Below are positions 51,748 to 62,702 of a stretch of DNA of 64,000 nt, in pieces. How positions within the stretch are numbered: the stretch's first letter is position 1; each line of letters opens with the position of its first letter. This DNA is from Parachitinimonas caeni (GTDB lineage Bacteria > Pseudomonadota > Gammaproteobacteria > Burkholderiales > Chitinimonadaceae). Where the stretch lies: contig NZ_JARRAF010000011.1 of the NCBI RefSeq assembly GCF_030129945.1, positions 1 to 64,000 of the forward strand, read 5' to 3'. The position numbers and the translations under genes were made by a program. Below the pieces are notes generated by a model. It worked only from the letters and a program-made list of their open reading frames with translations, had not been told where the DNA came from and ran no database searches.

Positions 51748-52556
51748 AAACCCGCATCATTACAGCACTTGTTCTGTTGCCCTTGGTACTGCTTGCCTTG
51801 TTTGCATTACCGGCGCAGGGCTGGGGGGCGTTTACTGTTCTTGTCATTGGGTTGGCTGCTTGGGAGTGGACCAAGCTTGCCAAGCTACAAGGCCCGGAAG
51901 CTGGAGTATTCATTCTCGCTAGCGTTGTTCAGAGTGCCGCATTGGCATTCCTGCCAGGCGCGACGGCAGCTCATTTGTTACTGGATCCCTTGGCATTGCT
52001 GTTTTGGTGTGCCATTGCGCCGCTATGGCTTGTTCGGAAGTGGACATTGGCGCCACGATGGTTGGCCGCCCTCATCGGATGGTTGATTCTGATGGCTGCG
52101 ACGGCCTCCTTGCTGCGTTGGCATGCTCTTCCGAACGGTGCGATGGTAATGCTTGCACTCTTTGCAATTGCATGGGTGGCAGATACTGCTGCCTATTTCT
52201 CTGGCCGCAAATTTGGTCGGCACAAGCTCGCACCATCCATCAGTCCGGGAAAAACCTGGGAGGGGGTGTTTGGGGGTTTGATTGCCGTAACCGTATACCT
52301 GCTGGTATTGCGAGGGATTGGTTTTGCACCATTCAGTGTATTACCGCTTTATGTTTTGTTGCCTGTAGGTTGGGTGCTGACGGCGGTCAGCGTCGTGGGT
52401 GACTTATTGGAGTCGCTTTTCAAACGTCAGGTAGGCTTGAAGGATAGTAGTGGCTTATTGCCCGGGCATGGTGGCATTTTGGATCGCGTAGATAGTCTGC
52501 TGGCGCTGCTTCCCGTTGTAAGTGCACTGAAGTTCACGATATTTGCAGCTTGGTAA
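51741..52556 (+). CDS. cdsA: Phosphatidate cytidylyltransferase
   Basis: This 271-residue inner-membrane enzyme forms CDP-diacylglycerol from phosphatidic acid and CTP. It has about eight membrane helices and the CDP-DAG synthase signature near the C-terminus ([20 protein letters not shown] and [12 protein letters not shown]), with the catalytic aspartates. It overlaps uppS at the start. The next gene, dxr, is 91 bases downstream. Confidence 0.97.
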   Translation: MLKTRIITALVLLPLVLLALFALPAQGWGAFTVLVIGLAAWEWTKLAKLQGPEAGVFILASVVQSAALAFLPGATAAHLLLDPLALLFWCAIAPLWLVRKWTLAPRWLAALIGWLILMAATASLLRWHALPNGAMVMLALFAIAWVADTAAYFSGRKFGRHKLAPSISPGKTWEGVFGGLIAVTVYLLVLRGIGFAPFSVLPLYVLLPVGWVLTAVSVVGDLLESLFKRQVGLKDSSGLLPGHGGILDRVDSLLALLPVVSALKFTIFAAW

Positions 52557-52647
52557 CTCTTTGGATCTCCTTCTTATCTGTTTTGAAGCGCCGCTGATTG
52601 CGATGGCGCATTCAAATGTTCCCCTTGAGGAACTGGAGTTGTTTTGA

Positions 52648-53853
52648 ATGAGTAAGTCGTCACATGCGTTAACCATATTAGGTTCAACTGGCAGCATAGG
52701 GCTCAGTACGCTGGATGTCGTAGCTCGTCACCCCGACCGCTACAAAGTCGTTGCACTTACGGCAAATCAGCAGATTGAACGATTATTTGAACAGTGTCTG
52801 CAGTTTCGTCCCGCTTATGTTGCTGTTTTAAAGGCGGATTTGGCGGCTCAGCTCCGGAGCCGTGTGCGCGATGCAGGTTTGCAGATTGAGGTGCTCGAAG
52901 GCGAATCTGGACTACAGCAAGTGGCGACACTGCCTGAAGTCGATACGGTTATGGCTGCCATCGTTGGAGCCGCCGGGCTGGTCCCGACCCTGGCTGCAGC
53001 GAAGGCAGGTAAGCGCATTCTGTTGGCCAACAAGGAGACGCTGGTCCTGTCTGGGCAGCTTTTCATGGATGCGGTCAAGCAGGCGAATGCCTGCCTGTTG
53101 CCGATAGATAGCGAACATAACGCCATCTTCCAGAGCTTGCCCCATCCTTACCCTGGCAACCCTGCTGCGGCAGGTGTGCGCAAGATTATTCTGACCGCCT
53201 CTGGTGGGCCGTTTCGCGAGTGGGAATCCAGTTCGTTGGAGCAAGTGACGCCAGCGCAGGCAATCAAACATCCCAACTGGAGCATGGGCCGTAAAATCTC
53301 GGTTGATTCTGCAACCTTGATGAATAAAGGACTTGAGGTAATAGAGGCGCGTTGGCTGTTTGATGCATTGCCAGATCAGATTGATGTGGTGATTCACCCT
53401 CAAAGCATCATTCACTCCATGGTTGAATATCTGGATGGATCAACTCTTGCCCAGCTCGGCAATCCGGATATGCGCACACCAATTGCCTATGCATTGGCCT
53501 ACCCGGAGCGAATTGTGTCGGGGGTAGAGGGGTTGAACCTGGCTGCGGTCGGCCGACTTGATTTCATGGAGCCAGATCTTGAGCGTTTCCCTTGTCTGCG
53601 CTTGGCATTCGATGCCTTGAGAATGGGAGGGGCTGCTTCAGCAGTGCTTAACGCAGCTAACGAAGTTGCGGTTGATGCCTTTCTGGACGAACGGTTGAGG
53701 TTTGATCAGATTGCCGTGTTGAATGAACGTGTCATGCTGCGACTTGCAGATAGTTATGCAGGCAACCTTGAAGATTTATTGGCAATTGATCAAGAAAGCC
53801 GGAACCTCGCCCACGAGTTGTTGTCCCGAGTAACTGGCAAAATCATAGTGTAA
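52648..53853 (+). CDS. dxr: 1-deoxy-D-xylulose 5-phosphate reductoisomerase
   Basis: This 401-residue NADPH-dependent enzyme catalyses the second step of the MEP isoprenoid pathway, which feeds UppS. The N-terminal loop is [20 protein letters not shown], the metal and substrate sites are [15 protein letters not shown] and [11 protein letters not shown], and the flexible loop is [20 protein letters not shown]. The ATG follows GAGGAACTGGAG. It is complete and intact. Confidence 0.98.
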   Translation: MSKSSHALTILGSTGSIGLSTLDVVARHPDRYKVVALTANQQIERLFEQCLQFRPAYVAVLKADLAAQLRSRVRDAGLQIEVLEGESGLQQVATLPEVDTVMAAIVGAAGLVPTLAAAKAGKRILLANKETLVLSGQLFMDAVKQANACLLPIDSEHNAIFQSLPHPYPGNPAAAGVRKIILTASGGPFREWESSSLEQVTPAQAIKHPNWSMGRKISVDSATLMNKGLEVIEARWLFDALPDQIDVVIHPQSIIHSMVEYLDGSTLAQLGNPDMRTPIAYALAYPERIVSGVEGLNLAAVGRLDFMEPDLERFPCLRLAFDALRMGGAASAVLNAANEVAVDAFLDERLRFDQIAVLNERVMLRLADSYAGNLEDLLAIDQESRNLAHELLSRVTGKIIV

Positions 53854-53857
53854 GCAG

Positions 53858-55204
53858 ATGTCGGTATTACTGAGCATTACAGCATTCATCATCACCATCG
53901 GCATTCTTGTGACATTTCACGAGCTTGGACACTACTGGGTGGCCCGTAAATGCGGTGTCAAAGTGCTGACTTTCTCCTTTGGCTTTGGCCCATGCTTATG
54001 GTCCATGCAGAGGGGGGATACGACGTGGCAAATTGCCGCGATTCCGCTGGGTGGCTACGTGCGCATGCTGGATGAACGGGAAGGGCCGGTTGCCCCCAGC
54101 GAAAGGCAATATGCGTTTGATCATCAATCGTTGGGAAAACGCGCTGCCGTCATCATCGCAGGCCCGGCTGCAAATTTCCTGCTCGCAATCGCAGTCCTTT
54201 GGGGCATTTACAGCTACGGAGTTGAAGAACTGCGCCCGGTAATTGGCGCCGTTGTACCAGGTACGCCCGCTGCATTGGCTGGACTGCAGGCCGGTGATGA
54301 GGTGAAGGCTCTGAACGCTTCGCCGATTGCCAGCTGGCAGTCACTACGCATGGCTTTGCTGGACTCCGCGTCAGCCAAGGCGGTTGCCCTTTTGGAGGTG
54401 AGGACAGCTGGGGGCGCTTACCTCACTCGAGAGCTGGACTTGCGCAAGCTAACTGCAGCTGATGTGGATGAACATCTGTTGTCTCGCCTGGGGCTGAGCG
54501 CCTATCGGTACTTGCCGGTGGTTTACGCCTTGGTGCCAAATAGTGCTGCTGCACAAGCCGGTGTTTTGGCGGGTGACAAAATCATTAGTGTGGATGGGCG
54601 ATCTGTGTCTGACTGGAACTTGTTTTCCAGTGAAATTCGTAGCCGGCCAGGGCAGACCATCCAATTGGGGTTGGTACGGGGGACTCAACAGTTATCCATG
54701 TCCATTGCCATTGCAGCAACTGAAGAGGGTGGAACAAAGATGGGCCGCCTCGGAATTCTTCCATCGCCAGACTTCAAGCAGATTGAAAATCTACGCATCA
54801 ATGTACAGTATGGTCCGATTGAAGCGCTTCAGGCGGCACTGACAGAAACGTGGGATAAAGCCGGCTTCAGCCTGAAAATGCTCTGGAGAATGGTGGCTGG
54901 TAATGTTTCGTGGAAGCAAATTAGTGGTCCCGTTTCAATTGCTGATTATGCTGGGCAATCAGCAAAGGCAGGTTTTCAACCATATCTGGAATTTTTGTGC
55001 TTGCTAAGTATCAGTATAGGTGTGCTGAATCTTCTGCCTATCCCGGTGCTGGATGGTGGGCATTTGTTGTATTATGCGGCCGAATTTATCAAGGGAAGTC
55101 CCTTGTCTATTCGAACTATCGAGATTGGACAGAGAGTAGGCCTGTTGCTACTGTTTTCGCTGATGGCATTTGCTCTGATCAATGATATGCAGCGATTCGG
55201 CTGA
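53858..55204 (+). CDS. rseP: Site-2 intramembrane metalloprotease RseP
   Basis: This 448-residue inner-membrane zinc protease of the sigma-E pathway cleaves RseA and leftover signal peptides. The active-site helix is VTFHELGHYWVARKCGVKVL (H-E-x-x-H); two PDZ domains are recognisable (GTPAALAGLQAGDEV, AAAQAGVLAGDKIIS); and the third metal ligand lies in LLPIPVLDGGHLLYY. It has four membrane helices. It starts four bases after dxr and is followed by bamA. Confidence 0.97.
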   Translation: MSVLLSITAFIITIGILVTFHELGHYWVARKCGVKVLTFSFGFGPCLWSMQRGDTTWQIAAIPLGGYVRMLDEREGPVAPSERQYAFDHQSLGKRAAVIIAGPAANFLLAIAVLWGIYSYGVEELRPVIGAVVPGTPAALAGLQAGDEVKALNASPIASWQSLRMALLDSASAKAVALLEVRTAGGAYLTRELDLRKLTAADVDEHLLSRLGLSAYRYLPVVYALVPNSAAAQAGVLAGDKIISVDGRSVSDWNLFSSEIRSRPGQTIQLGLVRGTQQLSMSIAIAATEEGGTKMGRLGILPSPDFKQIENLRINVQYGPIEALQAALTETWDKAGFSLKMLWRMVAGNVSWKQISGPVSIADYAGQSAKAGFQPYLEFLCLLSISIGVLNLLPIPVLDGGHLLYYAAEFIKGSPLSIRTIEIGQRVGLLLLFSLMAFALINDMQRFG

Positions 55205-55262
55205 ATTTCCGATTAACTCAACTCAGGCATATAGGGGCTTGGCCTCGGAAGCCATATTGTTT

Positions 55263-57551
55263 ATGACGTTAAAACCCAGTTATCTTTTTATTGCGGCCGC
55301 CTTTGGTGTATTTACACTTCCTTCCTGGGCGTTTGAGCCATTTGTAATCAAGGAAATCCGGGTAGAAGGAATTCAGCGTACCGAAGCGGGTACGGTTTTT
55401 AATTACCTGCCTGTAAAAGTCGGCGATCGTATTGACGATGGCAAAGCATCTGAAGCAATCAAGGCTTTGTTTGCTACAGGATTTTACAATGATGTGCGTC
55501 TGGAAGCTGACAAAGACACCTTGGTCGTTTCTCTGGATGAGCGGCCGGTTATTGCAGAAATGCGGGTTGACGGCGCCAAGGAAATTGAAAACGATCAGTT
55601 GCTAAAGGTGCTGCGCGAAGCGGGCCTTGCCGAATCAAGAACCTTTGATCGCGCGTTGCTGGAGCAGGCTGAGCAGGAAATCAAGAAGCAGTATTTTAGC
55701 CGGGGAAAATACTCGGTTAAAATCAATGTTGATGTTAAACGACAGGAACGTAACCGGGTTGGCATTTACTGGACGGTTTCTGAAGGGTTGACCGCCAAAA
55801 TTCGGCAAATCAATATCGTTGGAAATAGCAATTATTCTGAGAAAGAACTACTTGACTACTTCCAGTTAACTACCCCGGGTTGGCTGACCTGGTTCAGCAA
55901 GAATGACCAATATTCCAAACAGAAGCTGCAGGCGGATACTGAGACACTGCGCTCCTTTTATCTGAACAGAGGCTACCTTGAATTCGCTATCGAATCTCAG
56001 CAAGTGGCCTTGTCTGACGATAAAAAAGATATTTTCCTGACTATCAACATTAATGAAGGTCAAAAATATAAAGTCAGTGCGGTGAAATTTGCTGGAGAGA
56101 TGCTGGTTCCCGAAGAGGAGCTGAAAAAGTTGGTAAATATCTCGGCCGGCGATGTTTTTTCGCGTGAACAAATCAATGCAGCAACTGAACGTATCAGCGC
56201 AAGATTGGCGGATGAGGGGTATGCGTTTTCTAACGTCAATGCAATCCCGGAGATTGACAAAACCAAGGCAGAAGCGGCATTCACCTTCTATATTGATCCC
56301 GGTAGAAAAACTTATGTAAGACGGGTAAATGTCAGCGGTAATATCCGGACACGCGACGAGGTGATACGCCGGGAATTGCGCCAGGTTGAGGCGGCCCCCT
56401 ATGCGGGTTGGAAAATCAAGCGTTCGAAAGAACGGCTTGACATGCTTGGCTATTTCTCTGAGGTGAATATTGAAACACCGCTGGCCCCAGAAAGTCAGGA
56501 TCAGGTTGATGTCAATGTCAACGTGGTGGAACGGCAAACAGGGAATATTGTGGTGGGTGCTGGCTACCAGAAAGGGGATGGCTTGGTGCTGTCTGGCTCG
56601 GTCGAGCAAAGCAATATCTTTGGTAGTGGTAAATATCTGAAGTTGGAGCTCAACACTAGCAAGAGCCAGAAGGTATATGCCTTGTCGTTTACCGATCCTT
56701 ATTCGACCCCTGATGGCGTTTCGCGTGGTTATGATATTTATCAACGCACAACGGATCCGTCGAGTGAAGCCACGGCGCGCTATAAGAACCGTAGTACTGG
56801 CGGTGGGATACGGTGGGGAATTCCGATTTCCGAATACGATGGGATCAATTTCTCATTGAATGCTGACCGATCCCGCCTGAGCCTCTACCCCGATAGTCCT
56901 CGTGTGATTGTGGATCTGTATAACAAATATGGCGCGAACTACACGACGCTTTCTGCGTCCGCTAGCTGGGTGAGAGATAGTCGCGATAGCTCCTTGTTCC
57001 CCACACGAGGGGTGTTAAGGCAGATCAATGCGCAGTTGGCGCTGCCTGGTGGTGATTTGCGCTATTACCGATTGCTGGGGCAGCAGCAGTATTTCCAGCC
57101 GATCAGTAAGGATTTCACCTTGCTCTGGAATGTTGAGGGTGGCTATGGCAAGGGCTACGGCGGCCAGAACCTGCCCGGAACGGCAAACTTTTATGCAGGT
57201 GGCGTCGGTTCGGTTCGTGGTTATGCTTCATCAACCCTTGGTCCGCGTGAAGGTGGAAAGGGCGACGCTGTAGGGGGTAACCGGCGCTTGGTGACCAATC
57301 TTGAGTTGTTGTTCCCGATGCCGGGCCTCAAGAACGACAAGTCTGTTCGCTTGAGTGGCTTTATCGACGGTGGTACGGTGTGGGGCGAGCAGGACAAGTT
57401 TAACTTCAAGGATTTGCGCTATTCGGCAGGTCTTGCCTTAAGTTGGTTGGCGCCTATCGGGCCGCTGAAATTCAGTTATGCCAAACCGCTCAATAGCAAG
57501 CCTGAAGATAAAGTCGAGCGCTTCCAGTTCAGCCTGGGAAAGATTTTCTGA
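55263..57551 (+). CDS. bamA: Outer-membrane protein assembly factor BamA
   Basis: This 762-residue outer-membrane protein has a signal peptide (LFIAAAFGVFTLPSWAFE) followed by five POTRA domains to about residue 420 and a C-terminal 16-strand barrel. Visible markers are FVIKEIRVEGIQRTEAGTVF (POTRA1), the conserved GSVRGYASSTLGPR (loop-6 V-R-G-Y motif), and the terminal phenylalanine of LGKIF. It folds outer-membrane proteins. The start at 55263 gives a proper signal peptide; an upstream in-frame start would overlap rseP. Confidence 0.97.
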   Translation: MTLKPSYLFIAAAFGVFTLPSWAFEPFVIKEIRVEGIQRTEAGTVFNYLPVKVGDRIDDGKASEAIKALFATGFYNDVRLEADKDTLVVSLDERPVIAEMRVDGAKEIENDQLLKVLREAGLAESRTFDRALLEQAEQEIKKQYFSRGKYSVKINVDVKRQERNRVGIYWTVSEGLTAKIRQINIVGNSNYSEKELLDYFQLTTPGWLTWFSKNDQYSKQKLQADTETLRSFYLNRGYLEFAIESQQVALSDDKKDIFLTININEGQKYKVSAVKFAGEMLVPEEELKKLVNISAGDVFSREQINAATERISARLADEGYAFSNVNAIPEIDKTKAEAAFTFYIDPGRKTYVRRVNVSGNIRTRDEVIRRELRQVEAAPYAGWKIKRSKERLDMLGYFSEVNIETPLAPESQDQVDVNVNVVERQTGNIVVGAGYQKGDGLVLSGSVEQSNIFGSGKYLKLELNTSKSQKVYALSFTDPYSTPDGVSRGYDIYQRTTDPSSEATARYKNRSTGGGIRWGIPISEYDGINFSLNADRSRLSLYPDSPRVIVDLYNKYGANYTTLSASASWVRDSRDSSLFPTRGVLRQINAQLALPGGDLRYYRLLGQQQYFQPISKDFTLLWNVEGGYGKGYGGQNLPGTANFYAGGVGSVRGYASSTLGPREGGKGDAVGGNRRLVTNLELLFPMPGLKNDKSVRLSGFIDGGTVWGEQDKFNFKDLRYSAGLALSWLAPIGPLKFSYAKPLNSKPEDKVERFQFSLGKIF

Positions 57552-57583
57552 ACGGTGCTGGAACATTTTGCGAGGAAATTGCC

Positions 57584-58084
57584 GTGAAACGCATAAAGCC
57601 CCTATTAATTTCGTTGGCCTTGGTGTTGGCGCCAGCAGTGGCGTCTGCCAACGAGCTGAAGATTGGGTTTGTCAATCTTGAGCGCATCATGCGTGAGTCG
57701 GCGCCTGCGGTGAAGGCTTACAAGAAGCTGGAAAAGGAGTTCTCTTCCCGCGAGACTGATCTGAAAAAGATCACCGAGCAGATCCGTAGCAAGCAGACGG
57801 AGCTCGACAAGGGTGGCTTGACCATGCCAGAGACTGAACGACGCAACAAGGAGCGTGAAACGGTTAAGTTGCAGCAGGATTTTCAGCGTATGCAACGCGA
57901 ATACCGCGAAGATTTGAACGCCAGAAAGAACGAAGAATTGGCAGGTATTCAGGAACGGGTGTACTCGACGATTCAGAAGATCGCCGATAGCGATAAGTAC
58001 GATGCCGTTTTACAGGAAGCGGTGTACTACAACCCTAAACTTGATATCACAGACAAGGTTCTCAAGGCTCTGTCAGATAAATAG
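57584..58084 (+). CDS. skp: Periplasmic chaperone Skp (OmpH)
   Basis: This 166-residue protein has a signal peptide (PLLISLALVLAPAVASA) followed by KIGFVNLERIMRESAPAV and a long charged coiled coil (the tentacles of the Skp trimer). It carries unfolded outer-membrane proteins to BamA, encoded 32 bases upstream. The GTG start follows GAGGAA. Confidence 0.94.
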   Translation: MKRIKPLLISLALVLAPAVASANELKIGFVNLERIMRESAPAVKAYKKLEKEFSSRETDLKKITEQIRSKQTELDKGGLTMPETERRNKERETVKLQQDFQRMQREYREDLNARKNEELAGIQERVYSTIQKIADSDKYDAVLQEAVYYNPKLDITDKVLKALSDK

Positions 58085-58158
58085 CATGCCCACGGGACAG
58101 ATTTGGTGTTTTGCTTGGTTGCCCGATCTGTGCCCGTTTGCTGTAGAAAGGTTTGGTT

Positions 58159-59229
58159 TTGCCCGCGTCTTCTGTGTCTTATCGTTTGTCCGAGCTGGTT
58201 GATCGATTTGGTGGTGAGTGGCTTGGCTCTGATGTTGTGGTTTCCCAGGTGGCTAGTCTGGAGAATGCAGATTCCAGCCATATCAGTTTTCTGTCCAACC
58301 CGAAGTATCGCAAGCAGCTCAGTACCAGCCGTGCCGGGGCGATTATCGTTGAAGCCTCGTTGCGAGACGCTATTACGGTCCCGCGCATTGTCTGCGCCAA
58401 TCCTTATCTCTACTTTGCCAAAGTATCGTCACTATTGAACCCGAGAGGACGCCCTGCGCCGGGCATTCATCCGTCGGCTGTGATCCATTCTTCGGCAGTC
58501 GTGGACGCATCAGCCCACATTGGACCGCATGTTTCGATTGGCGAAGGTGTGGTGGTTGGTGCGGATTGCATTTTGCATCCTGGCGTACAACTGGCGGCAT
58601 ACGTGCAACTGGGGTCTGGATGCGAGTTGCATGCAAACGTGGTGATCTACCAGGACTGCATTCTCGGCAACCGGGTGACCCTGCATAGTGGCGCGGTGAT
58701 AGGTGCCGATGGTTTCGGGCTGGCATGGGATGCCGATCACTGGTTCAAAATTCCGCAGATCGGCCGTGTGCTGATTGGGGATGATGTAGAGATCGGTGCT
58801 TCCACCACGGTGGATCGTGGTGCGCTCAATGACACCATTATTGAAGAAGGGGCCAAGCTGGATAATCAGATCCAGATTGGGCACAACGTTGTGATCGGGG
58901 CCCACTCTGCGCTGGCCGGCTGCGTTGGCGTGGCGGGGAGTACCCGTATTGGTCGCTATTGCACCTTTGGCGGTAGCGCCATGATCCTCGGTCATCTGGA
59001 TATTGCAGACAAAGTCAATGTCATGGCTGGCACGCTGGTCGGAAAGTCGATTCGCCAGGCTGGGACCTACACCGGCTGGTATCCCGTACAAAAACATGAG
59101 GACTGGCTCACCAATGCGTCGCATTTGCGGCACCTGGATGCGCTGGCCAAACGAGTAAAAGAACTCGAAATCAAAATCGCGCAGCTCGACACCCAAGGCG
59201 AGCACAACAAAGAGGGAGACAAACCATGA
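58159..59229 (+). CDS. lpxD: UDP-3-O-(3-hydroxyacyl)glucosamine N-acyltransferase
   Basis: This protein of about 356 residues carries out the third step of lipid A synthesis, adding the N-linked acyl chain. It has an N-terminal uridine-binding domain ([19 protein letters not shown]) and a left-handed beta-helix of hexapeptide repeats ([39 protein letters not shown] with the catalytic region around [14 protein letters not shown]). No ATG is available at the right place: the TTG at 58159, with AGAAAGG seven bases before, is the best start; TTG 58153 is the alternative. It overlaps fabZ by 4 bases. Confidence 0.95.
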   Translation: MPASSVSYRLSELVDRFGGEWLGSDVVVSQVASLENADSSHISFLSNPKYRKQLSTSRAGAIIVEASLRDAITVPRIVCANPYLYFAKVSSLLNPRGRPAPGIHPSAVIHSSAVVDASAHIGPHVSIGEGVVVGADCILHPGVQLAAYVQLGSGCELHANVVIYQDCILGNRVTLHSGAVIGADGFGLAWDADHWFKIPQIGRVLIGDDVEIGASTTVDRGALNDTIIEEGAKLDNQIQIGHNVVIGAHSALAGCVGVAGSTRIGRYCTFGGSAMILGHLDIADKVNVMAGTLVGKSIRQAGTYTGWYPVQKHEDWLTNASHLRHLDALAKRVKELEIKIAQLDTQGEHNKEGDKP

Positions 59230-59687
59230 ACGCGATGGATATCCAAGGAATTCTCAAGTTTTTACCCCACCGGTTTCCGTTTTTGCTGGTGGATCGGGTG
59301 AAGGAGCTTGAACCCGGCAAGCACATCGTTGCAATGAAGAATGTCAGCATTAATGAGCCATATTTCTGTGGGCACTTCCCGCACTATCCTGTCATGCCAG
59401 GCGTCTTGATCGTTGAGGCATTGGCACAGGCTGCCGGTATTCTGTCGTTCAAGACCATGGGCGACGCCCCGGATGAGAAGTCGTTGTATTTTTTTGTCGG
59501 CATTGATAAGGCCCGTTTCAAGGCGCCCGTTGTTCCTGGCGATCAACTTGAACTGCGGGTAGAGATCGTGCGGCAGATGCGCGGCATCTGGAAGTACAAC
59601 GGAACGGCATTGGTGGGGGGCGAGGTGGTTTGCGAAGCCGAGCTGATGTGTGCCAAGCGTGATATTCCGGCAAACGATTCACAGTAA
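59226..59687 (+). CDS. fabZ: 3-hydroxyacyl-ACP dehydratase FabZ
   Basis: This 153-residue hot-dog-fold enzyme dehydrates 3-hydroxyacyl-ACP in fatty acid synthesis; it competes with LpxA for substrate. The active-site segment [20 protein letters not shown] is intact (catalytic His and Glu). It begins at an ATGA overlapping lpxD. Confidence 0.97.
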   Translation: MNAMDIQGILKFLPHRFPFLLVDRVKELEPGKHIVAMKNVSINEPYFCGHFPHYPVMPGVLIVEALAQAAGILSFKTMGDAPDEKSLYFFVGIDKARFKAPVVPGDQLELRVEIVRQMRGIWKYNGTALVGGEVVCEAELMCAKRDIPANDSQ

Positions 59688-59924
59688 GATTCATCAACCA
59701 TCGGGGCTACCGGCCCCACTAAGGCGGGTTGGCATGGGTGTTGCGGGCCAGTTCAGGCAGGCCCTGCCAATCTGATGACGATCTCGCAGCTACACCATGA
59801 GGCGCATCCGCTGCTGCGTTGGGCTGTGACGTCGGGGGCTAAAGCCCTGAAGACTTCCAGCCGTGCTCAGGCAGCTTGCCCGCCAATCTTCTACTACTCA
59901 GCCTCGTTACAGAGGGCTTGTCTT

Positions 59925-60701
59925 ATGCCAAAAATTCATCCAAGTGCGCAGGTGCACCCAAAGGCCGAGCTGGCCGATGATGTCGAGGTTGGTGCGTTCG
60001 CTTTCATTGGGGAGTCGGTCACCATCGGTGCGGGCAGCAACATCGGCCCTCATACCGTGATTGAAGGTGTCACTGAGATCGGTACCAACAACCGCTTCTA
60101 TGGTTCTGCCTCGATTGGCTGCGCGCCGCAGGACAAAAAGTATCGTGGCGAGCCGACGCGGCTGGTGATTGGTAACGACAATACGGTATTTCAGTACGTC
60201 ACGATATCGACGGGAACGGTGCAGGACGGCGGCATCACCCGGCTGGGAGACGACAACTGGATCATGGCGTATTCGCATATTGCGCATGACTGCCAGCTGG
60301 GGAGTCATATCATTCTTGCCAATAATGCTACCCTGGCTGGCCATGTCTACCTGGGGGACTGGGTGTTTCTTGGCGGGTTCACTACCGTTCACCAATTCTG
60401 CAAGATCGGCATGCATGCCATGACGGCATTTACCGCTGCCGTATCGCAGGATATTCCGCCTTACATCACCGCAGCGGGCAACCGGGCGGCACCCGCAGGA
60501 ATCAATAGCGAAGGGCTACGCCGGCGAGGTTTTAGTGCCGAACAGATTACCGAGATCAAGCGCGCCTACAAGATACTCTATCGACAAGGGCTGAGTCTGG
60601 AGGAGGCTCGGCGCCAGATCGAGGAGCGCAGCCAGTTGTGTCCTGAGCTACAGGCGTTTGTTGATTTCTTCCCTACCATTACTCGCGGTTTGATTCGTTA
60701 G
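59925..60701 (+). CDS. lpxA: UDP-N-acetylglucosamine O-acyltransferase
   Basis: This 258-residue enzyme performs the first acylation of lipid A synthesis. Hexapeptide repeats begin at IHPSAQVHPKAELADDVEVG; the catalytic histidine is in NWIMAYSHIAHDCQLG; and a helical C-terminal domain is present (SEGLRRRGFSAEQITEIKRA). The start at 59925 follows AGAGGG and matches family starts (M-P-K-I-H-P-S-A). A 237-base gap after fabZ is unusually long; it holds a GGGGC/GCCCC hairpin and an open frame continuing into lpxA from 59775, but no recognisable extra gene. Confidence 0.97.
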   Translation: MPKIHPSAQVHPKAELADDVEVGAFAFIGESVTIGAGSNIGPHTVIEGVTEIGTNNRFYGSASIGCAPQDKKYRGEPTRLVIGNDNTVFQYVTISTGTVQDGGITRLGDDNWIMAYSHIAHDCQLGSHIILANNATLAGHVYLGDWVFLGGFTTVHQFCKIGMHAMTAFTAAVSQDIPPYITAAGNRAAPAGINSEGLRRRGFSAEQITEIKRAYKILYRQGLSLEEARRQIEERSQLCPELQAFVDFFPTITRGLIR

Positions 60702-60705
60702 AACC

Positions 60706-61884
60706 ATGTCTCAACAACTCTTCATGGGCGGGGGCTCGCCCCGTATAGCTATTGTGGCCGGCGAAGCTTCCGGTGATGCGCTTGGCGCTGCGCTGGTGCA
60801 GGTGCTGTCGCAGCGACTGCCTGGTGCGAAATTTGCCGGCATTGCTGGACCAAAAATGCAGTCCGTAGGGGTATACAGCGCGTTTCCAATGGAAAAGCTG
60901 GCGGTGCGGGGTTATCTCGAAGTGTTGAAGAGCTTGCGCGAATTATTGGCCATGCGACGTCAGCTCAAGCAGATGATTTTGCGCGAAAGGCCAGATGTGC
61001 TGATCGGAATTGATGCGCCAGATTTCAATTTGGGACTGGAGCTGGCGGCCAAGCGCGCGGGCATTCCTACCATTCACTATGTCAGCCCCTCCATCTGGGC
61101 TTGGCGGGGGGAGCGCATTCACAAGATCAAACGGGCAACCAGCGATGTGCTCTGCCTGTTTCCGTTCGAGAAACCCCTGTATGACCAAGTCGGCGCGAAT
61201 GCCACCTATGTTGGTCATCCGCTGGCTGATGAAATCCCCTTGAAACCCGATCGCGCTGCCATGCGCGAGACACTTGGCTTGTCCCAAAGCTCGCTGATAT
61301 TTGCCTTGCTGCCGGGGAGTCGGCGGAGCGAGCTGGACTTTCATGCCGAGCTTTTTGTGCAGACCGCGTTGCGCCTGAATCAGCGCTTCCCGACGGCGCA
61401 GTTTCTGGTGCCGCTGATCACCCGTGAGACTCGTGAGCAGTTCGAGACCGCACTGTATCGCCATGGCGCGCATGAACTTCCCCTGCGCATGATGTTCGGC
61501 CATGCCCATGATGCCATGGTGGCAGCTGATGCCATTCTGGTGGCTTCCGGTACGGCAACGCTGGAAGCCGCTTTGGTCAAGCGTCCGCATGTCATCACCT
61601 ATCGGTTGTCGAATACTACTTACCGCATGGTGAAGAAGAAGATGCACTTGCCCTATGTCGGTCTGCCCAATGTGTTGGCTGGCCGGTTTCTGGTTCCTGA
61701 GTTGTTGCAGGACGAGGCAACGCCCGCCAATCTTGCGCAGGCCCTGGCCAATTGCGTCGAAGACCGCCATCTGGTGGCGGCTTTGGTCGAGAAGTTCGAG
61801 GGCCTGCATGAGTCCTTGCGTTGCAACGCGGCAGAGAAGGCAGCGGAGGCGGTTATGCGTCATTTGCAGCGAGGAGCGGCCTGA
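60706..61884 (+). CDS. lpxB: Lipid-A-disaccharide synthase
   Basis: This 392-residue GT19 glycosyltransferase joins two acylated glucosamine units. Motifs are [55 protein letters not shown] and [17 protein letters not shown], with [20 protein letters not shown] near the UDP site. It starts four bases after lpxA, and its TGA shares bases with the rnhB ATG. Confidence 0.97.
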   Translation: MSQQLFMGGGSPRIAIVAGEASGDALGAALVQVLSQRLPGAKFAGIAGPKMQSVGVYSAFPMEKLAVRGYLEVLKSLRELLAMRRQLKQMILRERPDVLIGIDAPDFNLGLELAAKRAGIPTIHYVSPSIWAWRGERIHKIKRATSDVLCLFPFEKPLYDQVGANATYVGHPLADEIPLKPDRAAMRETLGLSQSSLIFALLPGSRRSELDFHAELFVQTALRLNQRFPTAQFLVPLITRETREQFETALYRHGAHELPLRMMFGHAHDAMVAADAILVASGTATLEAALVKRPHVITYRLSNTTYRMVKKKMHLPYVGLPNVLAGRFLVPELLQDEATPANLAQALANCVEDRHLVAALVEKFEGLHESLRCNAAEKAAEAVMRHLQRGAA

Positions 61885-62465
61885 TGTTGGTGTGCGGTGT
61901 GGATGAGGCGGGGCGTGGCCCACTGGCGGGCGCGGTATATGCGTCAGCGGTTATTCTTGGGCCGGATCACGGCATTGAAGGATTGGCCGATTCCAAAGCA
62001 CTGACGGCCGCCAAGCGGGAGCTGCTTGCTGTTCAGATCCGCGAACGGGCCTTGGCGTGGTCGGTGGCGACGGCAACTGTTGCGGAAATCGACCAGCTCA
62101 ATATTCTCAAGGCGACCATGCTGGCAATGCAGCGGGCGGTGGCCGGGCTCGCCGTATCGCCTGACAAAGTGCTGATCGACGGCAACCGTTGCCCGACCTT
62201 GCCCTATGCCTGTGAGGCCATCGTCAAAGGGGATGCCAAGATCAGGGAAATCTCGGCAGCGTCGATTCTGGCAAAGGTGGCACGGGACGCCGAACTACTG
62301 GCGCTTGATCAGCAATATCCCGGCTATGGCTTCGCTGAACACAAAGGCTACCCCACGGCAGCCCACCTGGCGGCGCTGGCAGCGTTGGGGCCCTGCCCAC
62401 AGCATCGCACGTCTTTCGGGCCTGTTCGCGCTTGTCTCGGTCAACGCCAGGGGGAGTTGTGGTAG
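61884..62465 (+). CDS. rnhB: Ribonuclease HII
   Basis: This 193-residue RNase HII removes ribonucleotides from DNA. Catalytic acids are in [20 protein letters not shown] (D-E-A-G-R-G), VLIDGNRCP and the [20 protein letters not shown] region. The start at 61884 overlaps the lpxB stop (TGATG), as in other lpxB-rnhB pairs. It is complete. Confidence 0.96.
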   Translation: MLVCGVDEAGRGPLAGAVYASAVILGPDHGIEGLADSKALTAAKRELLAVQIRERALAWSVATATVAEIDQLNILKATMLAMQRAVAGLAVSPDKVLIDGNRCPTLPYACEAIVKGDAKIREISAASILAKVARDAELLALDQQYPGYGFAEHKGYPTAAHLAALAALGPCPQHRTSFGPVRACLGQRQGELW

Positions 62466-62702
62466 CGGGCAAGCGCGATCTCACCAGTGAAGGTGGGGTC
62501 AGATAAACCTGCAATAAATCAAACCTCTATCGCACACCCCCGTCCCCACCGGCGCGACAAGACCTGCCGCCTGCCGCCAAAAATCGTACCAGCCCGCTAT
62601 TTTCTGCATAAAAACCTGCTTACTTGAATTTGTCATTCCCGCAAACCGGCATCTAAACTGGACCTGACATGGTTCCGGCCTTTGCCGGCAAAGGAATGTG
62701 CG

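Noticed and set aside
59775-59924. N-terminal extension of LpxA by 50 residues
   Set aside because: The extension has no similarity to LpxA, and the internal ATG 59925 has AGAGGG and the usual M-P-K-I-H start.
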